From assembly GCA_031370485.1 (NCBI GenBank), contig JANMQK010000027.1, forward strand, positions 1-27,326: DNA of 27,326 nt, given 5' to 3'. The notes beneath the pieces were generated by a model. It was not told where the DNA came from and searched no databases. It saw nothing but the letters and a program-made list of their open reading frames with translations. The position numbers and the translations under genes are program-made. The DNA is from JANMQK01 sp031370485 (GTDB lineage: Bacteria > Acidobacteriota > Polarisedimenticolia > Gp22-AA2). Positions 15,470-22,518 of this stretch are shown here, piece by piece (the first letter of the stretch is position 1; every line of letters begins with the position of its first letter).

Positions 15470-16114
15470 TCACTCATCGGCAACCTCGCTTCCCGGGAAT
15501 CGGGCCGGGGAGCCGGGCGCGCCCGGCACCCGGGTGACGGAGGCGAACCCGTCGCGGAACGCCTGGCGCGCGCGCGTCAGTAGCGACTCGGCGGCTTTCG
15601 TCCCCAGGTGGAGCCGCGCGGCGATCTCTTTCACCGACAGGCCCTGTACATATTTCCATTCGAGCGCGTCGCCGTAAGCGCCCGGCAGGGCATCGAGCGC
15701 CACCTGGACCAGGCGCGCCATCTCCCGGGCGTGCAACTGGTGTTCGGGGTCCTGGTCGGGCGCCGCGGCCAGGGAGTCGAGCGCGGCGCGCACCTCGGGA
15801 GAATCCTCGATCAGGCCGACGGTTTCGGCCCGGCTCCCGCGCCGCTCGAGGTGGGCGGCGATCTCGCGCCGGCAGATGGTGCACAGCCAGGTGAAGAGGG
15901 CCGATTCGCCGCGAAAGCCCTTCAGCCCCGAGACCGCCTTGCACAGCGTGACCTGCACGACATCCTCCGCCGCATCGGCATCCTGATTCAGTCGCATGAG
16001 GGCGAACCGGAACAGCCGGGGAAAGTGCCCCTCGAAAAACCGATCGAAGGCATCTTCTTCGCCCGCGAGCATGCGCCGGACCAGCTCCCTGTCATTTGTG
16101 GTCGCGTCCGTCAC
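15470..16114 (-). CDS. ECF (sigma-70 family) RNA polymerase sigma factor
   Basis: A 214-residue sigma factor with region 2 (about residues 20-90, including DAAEDVVQVTLCKAV and the aromatic FTWLCTICRREI) and region 4 (about 140-195, LPGAYGDALEWKYVQGLSVKEIAARL with a helix-turn-helix). There are no regions 1 or 3, as in ECF factors. It directs RNA polymerase to alternative promoters and is held by the anti-sigma factor encoded next in the operon. I chose the GTG at 16114 because it has GGAGG just upstream. An in-frame GTG at 16135 lacks a ribosome-binding site and lies at or before the predicted transcription start of the ECF-type promoter at 16139-16168. That promoter motif is shared with the divergent gene, which suggests autoregulation. 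The C-terminal tail is Pro/Gly-rich. Confidence 0.9.
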   Translation of the reverse strand: MTDATTNDRELVRRMLAGEEDAFDRFFEGHFPRLFRFALMRLNQDADAAEDVVQVTLCKAVSGLKGFRGESALFTWLCTICRREIAAHLERRGSRAETVGLIEDSPEVRAALDSLAAAPDQDPEHQLHAREMARLVQVALDALPGAYGDALEWKYVQGLSVKEIAARLHLGTKAAESLLTRARQAFRDGFASVTRVPGAPGSPARFPGSEVADE

Positions 16115-16138
16115 CTGTCCTCCGTCCGCCCGCACCCC

Positions 16139-16168
16139 GTTAGAGGCCCCACGGGACGGGAATCCTTC
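16139..16168 (-). promoter_or_regulatory. Predicted ECF promoter of the sigma/anti-sigma operon
   Basis: On the minus strand GAAGGATT (16168-16161), 14 bases, then CCTCTAAC (16146-16139). The same two 8-mers with the same 14-base spacing occur in the opposite direction at 16233-16262. The TCTAA core of the second box and a GGAA-containing first box resemble known ECF -10 and -35 elements. Transcription would begin near 16132, about 18 bases before the GTG at 16114. Confidence 0.75.
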
Positions 16169-16232
16169 CTATTTTCCTTCGATTTCGCTCCATGCCAACA
16201 CCGGGAGGCCGGGCAACGATCCGGGATTGGCC

Positions 16233-16262
16233 GAAGGATTGGGCCCGGCGGGTCCCTCTAAC
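16233..16262 (+). promoter_or_regulatory. Predicted ECF promoter of the asparagine-synthetase-like gene
   Basis: GAAGGATT (16233-16240), 14 bases, then CCTCTAAC (16255-16262): all 16 box positions and the spacer length equal the divergent copy at 16139-16168, while the spacer sequences differ. Transcription would start near 16269, giving a leader of about 78 bases to the ATG at 16347. Confidence 0.75.
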
Positions 16263-16346
16263 ACCCGGGCGCCTGTGCATCCGCTCGGCTTTCTCCGGTG
16301 CGGCGGGAGGTTGCATGACGGCGGCGTCCCGGGAGAGGGGCTCAAA

Positions 16347-18248
16347 ATGTGCGGGATCGCCGGAGTTTTCCGGCCAGGGGAGGTCACGGACGACCTCGAC
16401 CTGGTCCGCGGGATGCTGGAAGTCCTGCAATCGCGGGGCCCTGACGGCAAGGGTGTCTTCAACGAGGGCGGGCTGACCCTCGGCCACAGGCGGTTGGCGG
16501 TCCTCGACCTGTCGGAGGCCGCCCGCCAACCGATGGAGTCCGCCGGCGGCCGGCTCGTTGTCTCCTTCAACGGTGAGATCTACAACTACCGCGAGCTGAT
16601 TCGCGAGCTTGGCGTTCCACGCGATTCGCTGCGATCCTCGTCCGATACGGAAGTCCTGCTGCTCGCCTGGGAGCGCTGGGGTCCCGCGGCCCTTGATCGC
16701 CTCGTGGGTCAGTGGGCCTTCGCCCTTTACGATCGGAAGGAACGGCGTCTGTGGCTGGCGCGCGATCGCTTCGGCGAGAAGCCGCTCTTCTACCACCAGG
16801 GGGCGGGGGCGCTGACCTTCGCCTCAAGCATCCCGGCCCTCTTGAAGGCGCCCTGGATTCCGCGCGAGATCGACGCCGACGCGCTTGGCGAGTACCTGAC
16901 GCTGCGTTACGTCGTCTCTCCGCGCACGATCCTGAGGGAAATCAGGAAACTGCCTCCCGGCCATCTGCTGTCGGCCGATCCCGGCGGCGTCACGATCCGG
17001 CGCTGGTACGATCCGAGATTCTCTCCGAAGGCGCCAGGCCCCGGGGCCCGCGCCATGGACGATCTTGTCGAGGAGTTCGGATCGCTTCTCGTCCAGGCGG
17101 CGAATCGCTGCCTGGTCAGCGACGTTCCCGTAGGTCTCCTGCTCAGCGACGGAATCGACAGCAACAGCATCCATGCGGCGCTGGCCATGGCCGGCCATCA
17201 TGTGCCCTGCCTCACCTACCGGCCCGTGAGTGTCGTGGATGACCCGCCATCCCGTGTCCCGGCCCCGACCGGCCGCGGGGTCAAGATCGAGGACGACTAC
17301 ACCTACGAGATCCTGGTCACGACCGACGAACGTCTCAGACATCTGGTGCCGGCCTTCTCCTGTCTCACGGAGCCGGTCGGGGACGGCGCGGCGCTGCCGA
17401 CATGGCTGCTTATGAGGAGCGGGCGTCCCGGCATCACGGTTTTTCTCAGCGGCAGCGGCGGCGACGAGGTCCTGGCGGGGTACCGCCTCGATCAAGACCG
17501 GCTGCGACTGGCGGCGATTCACCGGTTTTCCTGGCTGCCGGAAATCCTCCTGCGCGGCGTCCTGGAGCGCCACACAAACGGTGCGGATTCGGCCGCCGCC
17601 CGCCGGGCGGCCTTGCGCCGCGCGCCGGCGTCCCTTGTCCCGGCCGTGAGCCGCTACCTGATCCACCGGCCGCTGCCGCCGGATGACCTCGCCCGGCTGT
17701 TCCAGCCGATGCACGCTCCGGGCCGGTACCTCGAAGCCGTTGATCGCGCCTACGCCGACTGCGCCGAAGACGCCACGGACCTCGACCGGATCCAGGAGGT
17801 GATGCTGCGCACTTTTCTCTCGGAGAACATCCTTTCCTTTTCGGACTCGGCCGCGATGGGATCCTCGGCGGAGCTCCGGATGCCCTTCCTGGACAGGGAC
17901 CTGGTCGAGTTCGCGCTGCACCTTCCCGGGCCGATGCGCGCCCGCCTGCGGCCTGGATTTTCCGGCACCAAGAGAATCCTCTACCAGTGGAGCCGAAGGC
18001 ACCTGCGCGACAAGCGCGTGGCGCGCCGCAAGCACACGTTCCGCTACGGCAGCGTGCGCCACCTGCTGGCGCGGCGCGGCGACGAGGTGCGCGGCCTCGT
18101 CCTCGGCTCACGAGCGCTCCGGCGGGCCCTACCCGGCCTGGAAGGATGGGTCGGCAACGCCCCGGAGTTCTTCCGCGGCCCGCGCGAAGGGACCCTGTGG
18201 GCGCTCCTGGCCCTGGGGATCTGGGCCGAGTCGTGGGGGATCCTCTAG
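16347..18248 (+). CDS. asnB: Asparagine synthetase-like glutamine amidotransferase
   Basis: A 633-residue class II glutamine amidotransferase. Cys2 is the expected N-terminal nucleophile (MCGIAGV), with GHRRLAVLDL (46-55), NGEIYNY (75-81) and SSDTE (98-102) of the glutaminase domain. The synthetase half has the pyrophosphate-loop region at 267-272 and SGSGGDEVLAGYR (368-380). The loop reads SDGIDS, not the usual SGGxDS. These enzymes take ammonia from glutamine and amidate an ATP-activated carboxylate, normally aspartate. Many relatives beside polysaccharide or peptide loci modify other substrates, so asparagine synthesis itself is not certain. The ATG at 16347 has a GAGAGGGG ribosome-binding site and places the required Cys second. 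The predicted ECF promoter upstream implies control by the divergent sigma factor. The peptide transporter gene follows after 53 bases. Confidence 0.9.
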   Translation: MCGIAGVFRPGEVTDDLDLVRGMLEVLQSRGPDGKGVFNEGGLTLGHRRLAVLDLSEAARQPMESAGGRLVVSFNGEIYNYRELIRELGVPRDSLRSSSDTEVLLLAWERWGPAALDRLVGQWAFALYDRKERRLWLARDRFGEKPLFYHQGAGALTFASSIPALLKAPWIPREIDADALGEYLTLRYVVSPRTILREIRKLPPGHLLSADPGGVTIRRWYDPRFSPKAPGPGARAMDDLVEEFGSLLVQAANRCLVSDVPVGLLLSDGIDSNSIHAALAMAGHHVPCLTYRPVSVVDDPPSRVPAPTGRGVKIEDDYTYEILVTTDERLRHLVPAFSCLTEPVGDGAALPTWLLMRSGRPGITVFLSGSGGDEVLAGYRLDQDRLRLAAIHRFSWLPEILLRGVLERHTNGADSAAARRAALRRAPASLVPAVSRYLIHRPLPPDDLARLFQPMHAPGRYLEAVDRAYADCAEDATDLDRIQEVMLRTFLSENILSFSDSAAMGSSAELRMPFLDRDLVEFALHLPGPMRARLRPGFSGTKRILYQWSRRHLRDKRVARRKHTFRYGSVRHLLARRGDEVRGLVLGSRALRRALPGLEGWVGNAPEFFRGPREGTLWALLALGIWAESWGIL

Positions 18249-18283
18249 ACGCACCGCCGCTCCGGCGCGTGCGGGCGGAACGA

Positions 18284-18292
18284 TGGTAGGAT
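18284..18292 (+). promoter_or_regulatory. Extended -10 (TGG-TAGGAT) before the POT transporter gene
   Basis: TAGGAT at 18287-18292 with TG one base upstream ends 9 bases before the ATG at 18302. No Shine-Dalgarno sequence is seen in the gap, so this is a leaderless candidate. Read-through from the upstream amidotransferase gene is also possible. Confidence 0.4.
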
Positions 18293-18301
18293 CCGCCCCC
18301 G

Positions 18302-19687
18302 ATGACCACCCCCTCCTCGGCCACGATGGACAGAGGCTGGGCCGGGCACCCCCGAGCCCTCTCGACCCTCTTCTTCACCGAGATGTGGGAGCGGTTTAGC
18401 TATTACGGGATGCGGGCCTTCCTGATCCTGTACATGACCGCATCGGTCGCGAACGGCGGGCTGGGGTTCGACGTTGGCCGGGCGGCCATGGTGTACGGGA
18501 ATTACGTCGGCAGCGTCTGGCTGACCCCGATCATCGGCGGCTTCATCGCCGACCGGTTCCTGGGGCAGTACCGAAGCGTGCTGTACGGCGGGATCATCAT
18601 CGCGCTCGGCCACGTCACCCTCGCCTTCAAGGCGCTGCCCTTTTTCTATGGCGGCCTCACCCTCATCGTCCTCGGTACCGGCCTCCTCAAGCCGAACGTC
18701 AGCACGCTGGTGGGGGCCGCGTACGATCAGGGGGACGAGCGCCGTGACGCCGGCTTCTCGATCTTTTACATGGGGATCAACCTCGGGGCGTTCCTCGGTC
18801 CGATCATCGCGGGGGCCCTGGCGCAGAAGGTCGACTGGCATCTCGGGTTCGGCTGCGCCGCGGTGGGGATGACGCTGGGGTTGATTCAATATGTCGCCGG
18901 GCGCCGGAGACTCCAGCCGGCTATCGATCGTCTCCCCGCCAGGGTGAAAAAGCCGCCCGGTGTATCAGCCGCCGGCATGAGACCGGGATGGAGCCCGGTG
19001 GGGTTCCTGCGCGGGGCCTGGCAGGGAGTGCGGAGTTTCACCGCCGAGGAGAACAAGCGCATCGCCGCGGTGTTCGTGTTCTTCGTCTTCGCGGCGATCT
19101 TCTGGGGTGCCTACGAGCAGGCCGGCTCGACCCTCAACCTGTTCGGCGACCGCTACACGAACAACGTGGCGTTCGGCTACGCGTTCCCGTCGTCATGGTA
19201 TGTCTCGGTGCAGGCCGGGTTCGTCATCCTGCTTTCGCCGGCGTTCGCGTGGCTCTGGGTGCGGCTCGGACCCCGCCAGCCCTCCAGCCCGGCCAAGTTC
19301 GCTCTGGCGCTTCTGTTCATGAGCGCGGCGTTCCTGCTGCTAGTGCCGGCCGGCGCCCTCGCCCAGCGCGAGGGGGGTTTCAAGGTCAGCCCGCTGTGGC
19401 TCGTCGCGGCCTATTTCATCGAGGAGCTGGGCGAGCTGTGCCTCTCTCCCGTGGGACTCTCGGCCGTCACGAAGCTCTCGCCGCCGCGCATCGTCAGCCT
19501 GATGATGGGAGTCTTTTTCCTGTCGAACTCGCTCGGGAACAAGCTCGCCGGTTGGTCGGCGGGCTTCTTCAGCACGATGCCCCTGGCGATGCTCTTCGGC
19601 GCGACCGCGGCCATCTGTCTCGTCGCGGCCGCCATCATGTTTCTGCTGCTCAAGCCGGTGAAGGGCTTGATGGGCGGCGTCAACTAG
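18302..19687 (+). CDS. POT/PTR2-family proton-dependent oligopeptide transporter
   Basis: A 461-residue inner-membrane protein with about 12-14 hydrophobic helices. The family signature FFTEMWERFSYYGMRAFL near residues 23-40 contains the ExxER-type motif that couples proton and peptide binding; GGFIADRFLGQYRSVLYGG (about residues 79-98) is the second PTR2 signature. Members import di- and tripeptides with protons. The ATG at 18302 is the only start that keeps the motif at the usual distance. The upstream neighbour is the asparagine-synthetase-like gene, 53 bases away on the same strand; a joint transcript is possible but a separate extended -10 is also visible. A terminator-like hairpin follows the stop. 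Confidence 0.93.
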   Translation: MTTPSSATMDRGWAGHPRALSTLFFTEMWERFSYYGMRAFLILYMTASVANGGLGFDVGRAAMVYGNYVGSVWLTPIIGGFIADRFLGQYRSVLYGGIIIALGHVTLAFKALPFFYGGLTLIVLGTGLLKPNVSTLVGAAYDQGDERRDAGFSIFYMGINLGAFLGPIIAGALAQKVDWHLGFGCAAVGMTLGLIQYVAGRRRLQPAIDRLPARVKKPPGVSAAGMRPGWSPVGFLRGAWQGVRSFTAEENKRIAAVFVFFVFAAIFWGAYEQAGSTLNLFGDRYTNNVAFGYAFPSSWYVSVQAGFVILLSPAFAWLWVRLGPRQPSSPAKFALALLFMSAAFLLLVPAGALAQREGGFKVSPLWLVAAYFIEELGELCLSPVGLSAVTKLSPPRIVSLMMGVFFLSNSLGNKLAGWSAGFFSTMPLAMLFGATAAICLVAAAIMFLLLKPVKGLMGGVN

Positions 19688-19709
19688 CCCCCCGGTTCTC
19701 CCATCGGGC

Positions 19710-19736
19710 GCCGGCGCGGCGCGTGACGCCGCCGGC
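19710..19736 (+). terminator. GC-rich hairpin after the POT transporter
   Basis: A 10-pair stem with a 2-base bulge (arms starting GCCGGC at 19710 and ending GCCGGC at 19736, loop CGTGA) lies 23 bases after the stop. There is no T-run, so termination is only likely. Confidence 0.4.
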
Positions 19737-19765
19737 CGCCGGCCCCTGAACTCCGCAAACAGTCC

Positions 19766-19794
19766 TTGACAAGCCATTCCTCCCGGCGGATAAG
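19766..19794 (+). promoter_or_regulatory. Sigma-70-like promoter of the FG-GAP gene
   Basis: A perfect TTGACA (19766-19771) with a GATAAG -10-like hexamer (19789-19794) 17 bases downstream. The start would be near 19801. Any start codon before this is excluded, which supports the ATG at 19895. Confidence 0.6.
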
Positions 19795-19894
19795 AGATAC
19801 AGACGCAGACCCTCCATCGCGCCCGACATCTACGTATGACCCGGCCATCGCAGGGGAGGCCGTCGGCGGTCGATTCTGTTCAAGAGGACACGCC

Positions 19895-22477
19895 ATGGAC
19901 AGTTGCCTCGGCAGGAGATCGGCTTCCCGTTCGGTGCTGCTCGGAGCGGCGCTTCTCTGCTTCGCCGGCCTGCTCAAGGCGGCTCCCAGGTTCCCCAATC
20001 CCGTGTATTCCGTCGGGTACAACCCGCAAGGGATGGCGATGGCGGACGTCGATGGCGATGGGATCCAGGACATCATCGTCTCGAACTTCGGCGACGGATA
20101 CGACGGAGGTCCGGGCGACCTCTCGCTCCTTCGGGGGCGGGGCGACGGAACCTTCGCCGACGAGATGCGGATCCCCACGGAACAGCACCCCTTGGATGTG
20201 CTGGCCGCCGATGTGAACCAGGATGGCCGCCCCGATCTCATCCTCCTGTACCTGGACTCGGCGGTCGTCATGGCCGGGCGAGGCAACGGCACCTTCGGGG
20301 CGGAGCGGACCGCAGTGAGTGGCATCTTCAGTGTCGCTCTTGCGAACTTCAACAACGACGGCAAACCCGATCTTCTGGTCGAGAATATCGTGGACCCGAG
20401 TTCCTTCCAGGCCTACCTGGGAAACGGCGACGGCACGTTCCGGGCGGCGCCGTCAGTGAGTCCGGGTTACTCCGCCTACACCCGTCCGGGGGACATCAAC
20501 GGGGACGGGTTCGATGACATGGTCACGGCGACTTTCGATCCCTCGGCGGGCTTCACGCCCAACGAGATCCTGATCTTCTTCGGAGCCGGGGACGGCACCT
20601 TCACGCTATCGGGACGGTTCGCCACGGGAGAGTATTCCAGCCAACTTTTCGTCCAGGACATCGACGGCGACGGCCTGATGGACCTCGCCATGAACACTAT
20701 CCACCAGGGCGACGGAGGCGGGTCCACCGGGCCGTTTCTGATCTACTTCAGCCGGGGCGACGGGACCTTCGAGCCCGGCCCTTCCGAGCCGGGCGTGTAC
20801 AACGCTGCCCTTCTGGCGATCGACCTCGATCACGACGGCCGGCGTGATTACGTCACGACCGACGGTTACGAGGTAAAGGTCTACCTCGGTCAGGGCGGCC
20901 GATCGTTCACTCCCGTATCTGCCTTCGCCGCGGGGGTGGACATGTGGAGAATCGCCGCGGGCGATTTCAACCGCGACGGGCGGAATGATCTGGCTTTTCT
21001 GGCGAATCGTTCTGAAGCGGTTTTCACCTATGCGGGGAACGGCGACGGGACGTTTGGGCCGCCGCGCATCCCGGCCCTGGGCGACATCCTGCTCAACGGG
21101 GCGGCGACGGCCGACTTCAACAACGACGGGCGGCTCGATCTCGTGGCGGCCACGTTCGTAACCGACGACGTGACGGTCCTACTCGGGAATGGCGACGGAA
21201 CTTTCGGCCCGCCTGCGAGTTTCCCCGCGGGGGTCAGTCCCGACTTCGTCGCCACAGGCGATTTCAACGGTGACGGACAGATCGATCTTGTGGTGCTTGA
21301 CGCCAACTTCCATGACGTCTTGCCGGATCCATTCCCGTCGGCCAGCGTGTCGATTCTCCTCGGGAACGGGGACGGCACCTTCGGACCGTTCACGTCCTAC
21401 GAGGCTGGATTGTTCTCGAACTCGATGCTCGTGGATGACCTCGATGGCGACGGCGCCCTGGATGTCGTTGTCACCAACTTCGGCAACGGCGTGGACATCC
21501 CGGGAGATCTCTGCGTCCTGGCCGGGCGGGGCGACGGCAGCCTCGCACCCTGCAGGCATTGGACCGTGGGGTCGGAACTCGTTCCCTTCTACGGCTATAC
21601 GATTCCGATGGGAGCCGCCACGGCCGACCTGAACGGGGACGGCCGGCGCGACATATCGGTGGCGATGAGCGGCATTCGTGCCGCCTTGCCGGGGGCCCTG
21701 CGCATCCTGTTCGCGCAAACGGACGGGACCTTCTCCGCCCCCGTGACCGTCGCCGAGACCACCAGCTCGTCGAGCGTGGCGGCCAGGGATCTCAACGGAG
21801 ACGGACACCAGGACCTCGTGGTGGCGGAGGCGGAGTCCTTCGTTCCCAACCTGCCCGGGGGCCTCTACGTCCTGCTCGGCTCGGGCGACGGGAGCTTCAG
21901 CACCACGCCTCTCCTCGCCGCAGGGCAGGGTCCCCTCGACGTGAAGATCGCCGATCTGACGAACGACGGGATCACCGACCTCGTCGCTTCCAACAATGGA
22001 GGCTACGTCGCCCTGCTCCCGGGGCTGGGTGATGGGTCGTTCGGACACCGATTGAACTTCGGCCTGTTCGGGCTTCCGCTCGCCACGATCAGGGGGGATT
22101 TCACCAGCGACGGTCTCACCGATCTGCTTGTCGTGTCCACGTCGGGCGCGTTCGTCCTGGCCCAGAGCGGGGTCCCAGACCTGGCGGTTGACGCGTCCAT
22201 CTCCTTCGTGTATCCGAAGGGTAAAGAGAGGGCCATCGTCACCTGGACAACGAACGCCGAGCGCGACCTTGCGGGGTTCAACGTCCTCCTCGGCAAGAAA
22301 GGCAGCCACCGTAAGCGGCTCAACCACAGGCGCATCGCGTGCGGCGAATGCACGACCGGCCTCGGACACACCTACACCTTCGATCTGGGGAAGCTCAAAC
22401 CCGGTGAGACCGTTTACATCGAGGCCGTGCATCAGGACGGCCGTGTCGAGACATTCGGCCCGGCGTCACGGCCCTGA
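19895..22477 (+). CDS. Secreted FG-GAP/VCBS repeat beta-propeller protein
   Basis: An 860-residue protein with a signal peptide (hydrophobic residues about 13-26, cleavage near LKAAP). I count 14 calcium-binding DxDxDGxxD loops of the FG-GAP/VCBS type, such as DVDGDGIQD, DFNNDGRLD and DLNGDGHQD, spaced about 50-60 residues. This is enough for two seven-bladed integrin-alpha-like propellers. The last 80 residues form a fibronectin-III-like module (AIVTWTTNAERDLAGFNVLL) with two close cysteines (IACGECTTG). Such proteins are exported and act in adhesion or matrix or polysaccharide contact; no enzyme domain is attached. The frame remains open to 19766, but the ATG at 19895 has AAGAGGA 6 bases upstream, is followed by the signal peptide and lies after the promoter. 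A hairpin terminates it. Confidence 0.92.
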   Translation: MDSCLGRRSASRSVLLGAALLCFAGLLKAAPRFPNPVYSVGYNPQGMAMADVDGDGIQDIIVSNFGDGYDGGPGDLSLLRGRGDGTFADEMRIPTEQHPLDVLAADVNQDGRPDLILLYLDSAVVMAGRGNGTFGAERTAVSGIFSVALANFNNDGKPDLLVENIVDPSSFQAYLGNGDGTFRAAPSVSPGYSAYTRPGDINGDGFDDMVTATFDPSAGFTPNEILIFFGAGDGTFTLSGRFATGEYSSQLFVQDIDGDGLMDLAMNTIHQGDGGGSTGPFLIYFSRGDGTFEPGPSEPGVYNAALLAIDLDHDGRRDYVTTDGYEVKVYLGQGGRSFTPVSAFAAGVDMWRIAAGDFNRDGRNDLAFLANRSEAVFTYAGNGDGTFGPPRIPALGDILLNGAATADFNNDGRLDLVAATFVTDDVTVLLGNGDGTFGPPASFPAGVSPDFVATGDFNGDGQIDLVVLDANFHDVLPDPFPSASVSILLGNGDGTFGPFTSYEAGLFSNSMLVDDLDGDGALDVVVTNFGNGVDIPGDLCVLAGRGDGSLAPCRHWTVGSELVPFYGYTIPMGAATADLNGDGRRDISVAMSGIRAALPGALRILFAQTDGTFSAPVTVAETTSSSSVAARDLNGDGHQDLVVAEAESFVPNLPGGLYVLLGSGDGSFSTTPLLAAGQGPLDVKIADLTNDGITDLVASNNGGYVALLPGLGDGSFGHRLNFGLFGLPLATIRGDFTSDGLTDLLVVSTSGAFVLAQSGVPDLAVDASISFVYPKGKERAIVTWTTNAERDLAGFNVLLGKKGSHRKRLNHRRIACGECTTGLGHTYTFDLGKLKPGETVYIEAVHQDGRVETFGPASRP

Positions 22478-22478
22478 T

Positions 22479-22496
22479 CGCCCCCGGCAGGGGGCG
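22479..22496. terminator. Terminator-like hairpin between convergent genes
   Basis: A perfect 7-base stem CGCCCCC / GGGGGCG with a GGCA loop begins 2 bases after the FG-GAP stop and 23 bases from the MATE stop. It could serve both directions. No T-run is present. Confidence 0.5.
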
Positions 22497-22518
22497 CCTG
22501 CGGGGCTTCCCTGTGCGG

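Noticed and set aside
16115..16135. Earlier GTG start (16135) for the ECF sigma factor
   Set aside because: It lacks a ribosome-binding site and lies at or before the predicted transcription start; the GTG at 16114 has GGAGG upstream.
15470..18248. Lasso-peptide cluster (asparagine-synthetase-like cyclase with FecI/FecR and TonB receptor)
   Set aside because: No B1/B2 leader peptidase, isopeptidase or plausible precursor peptide is found in the window, and the amidotransferase keeps an intact Cys2 glutaminase domain.
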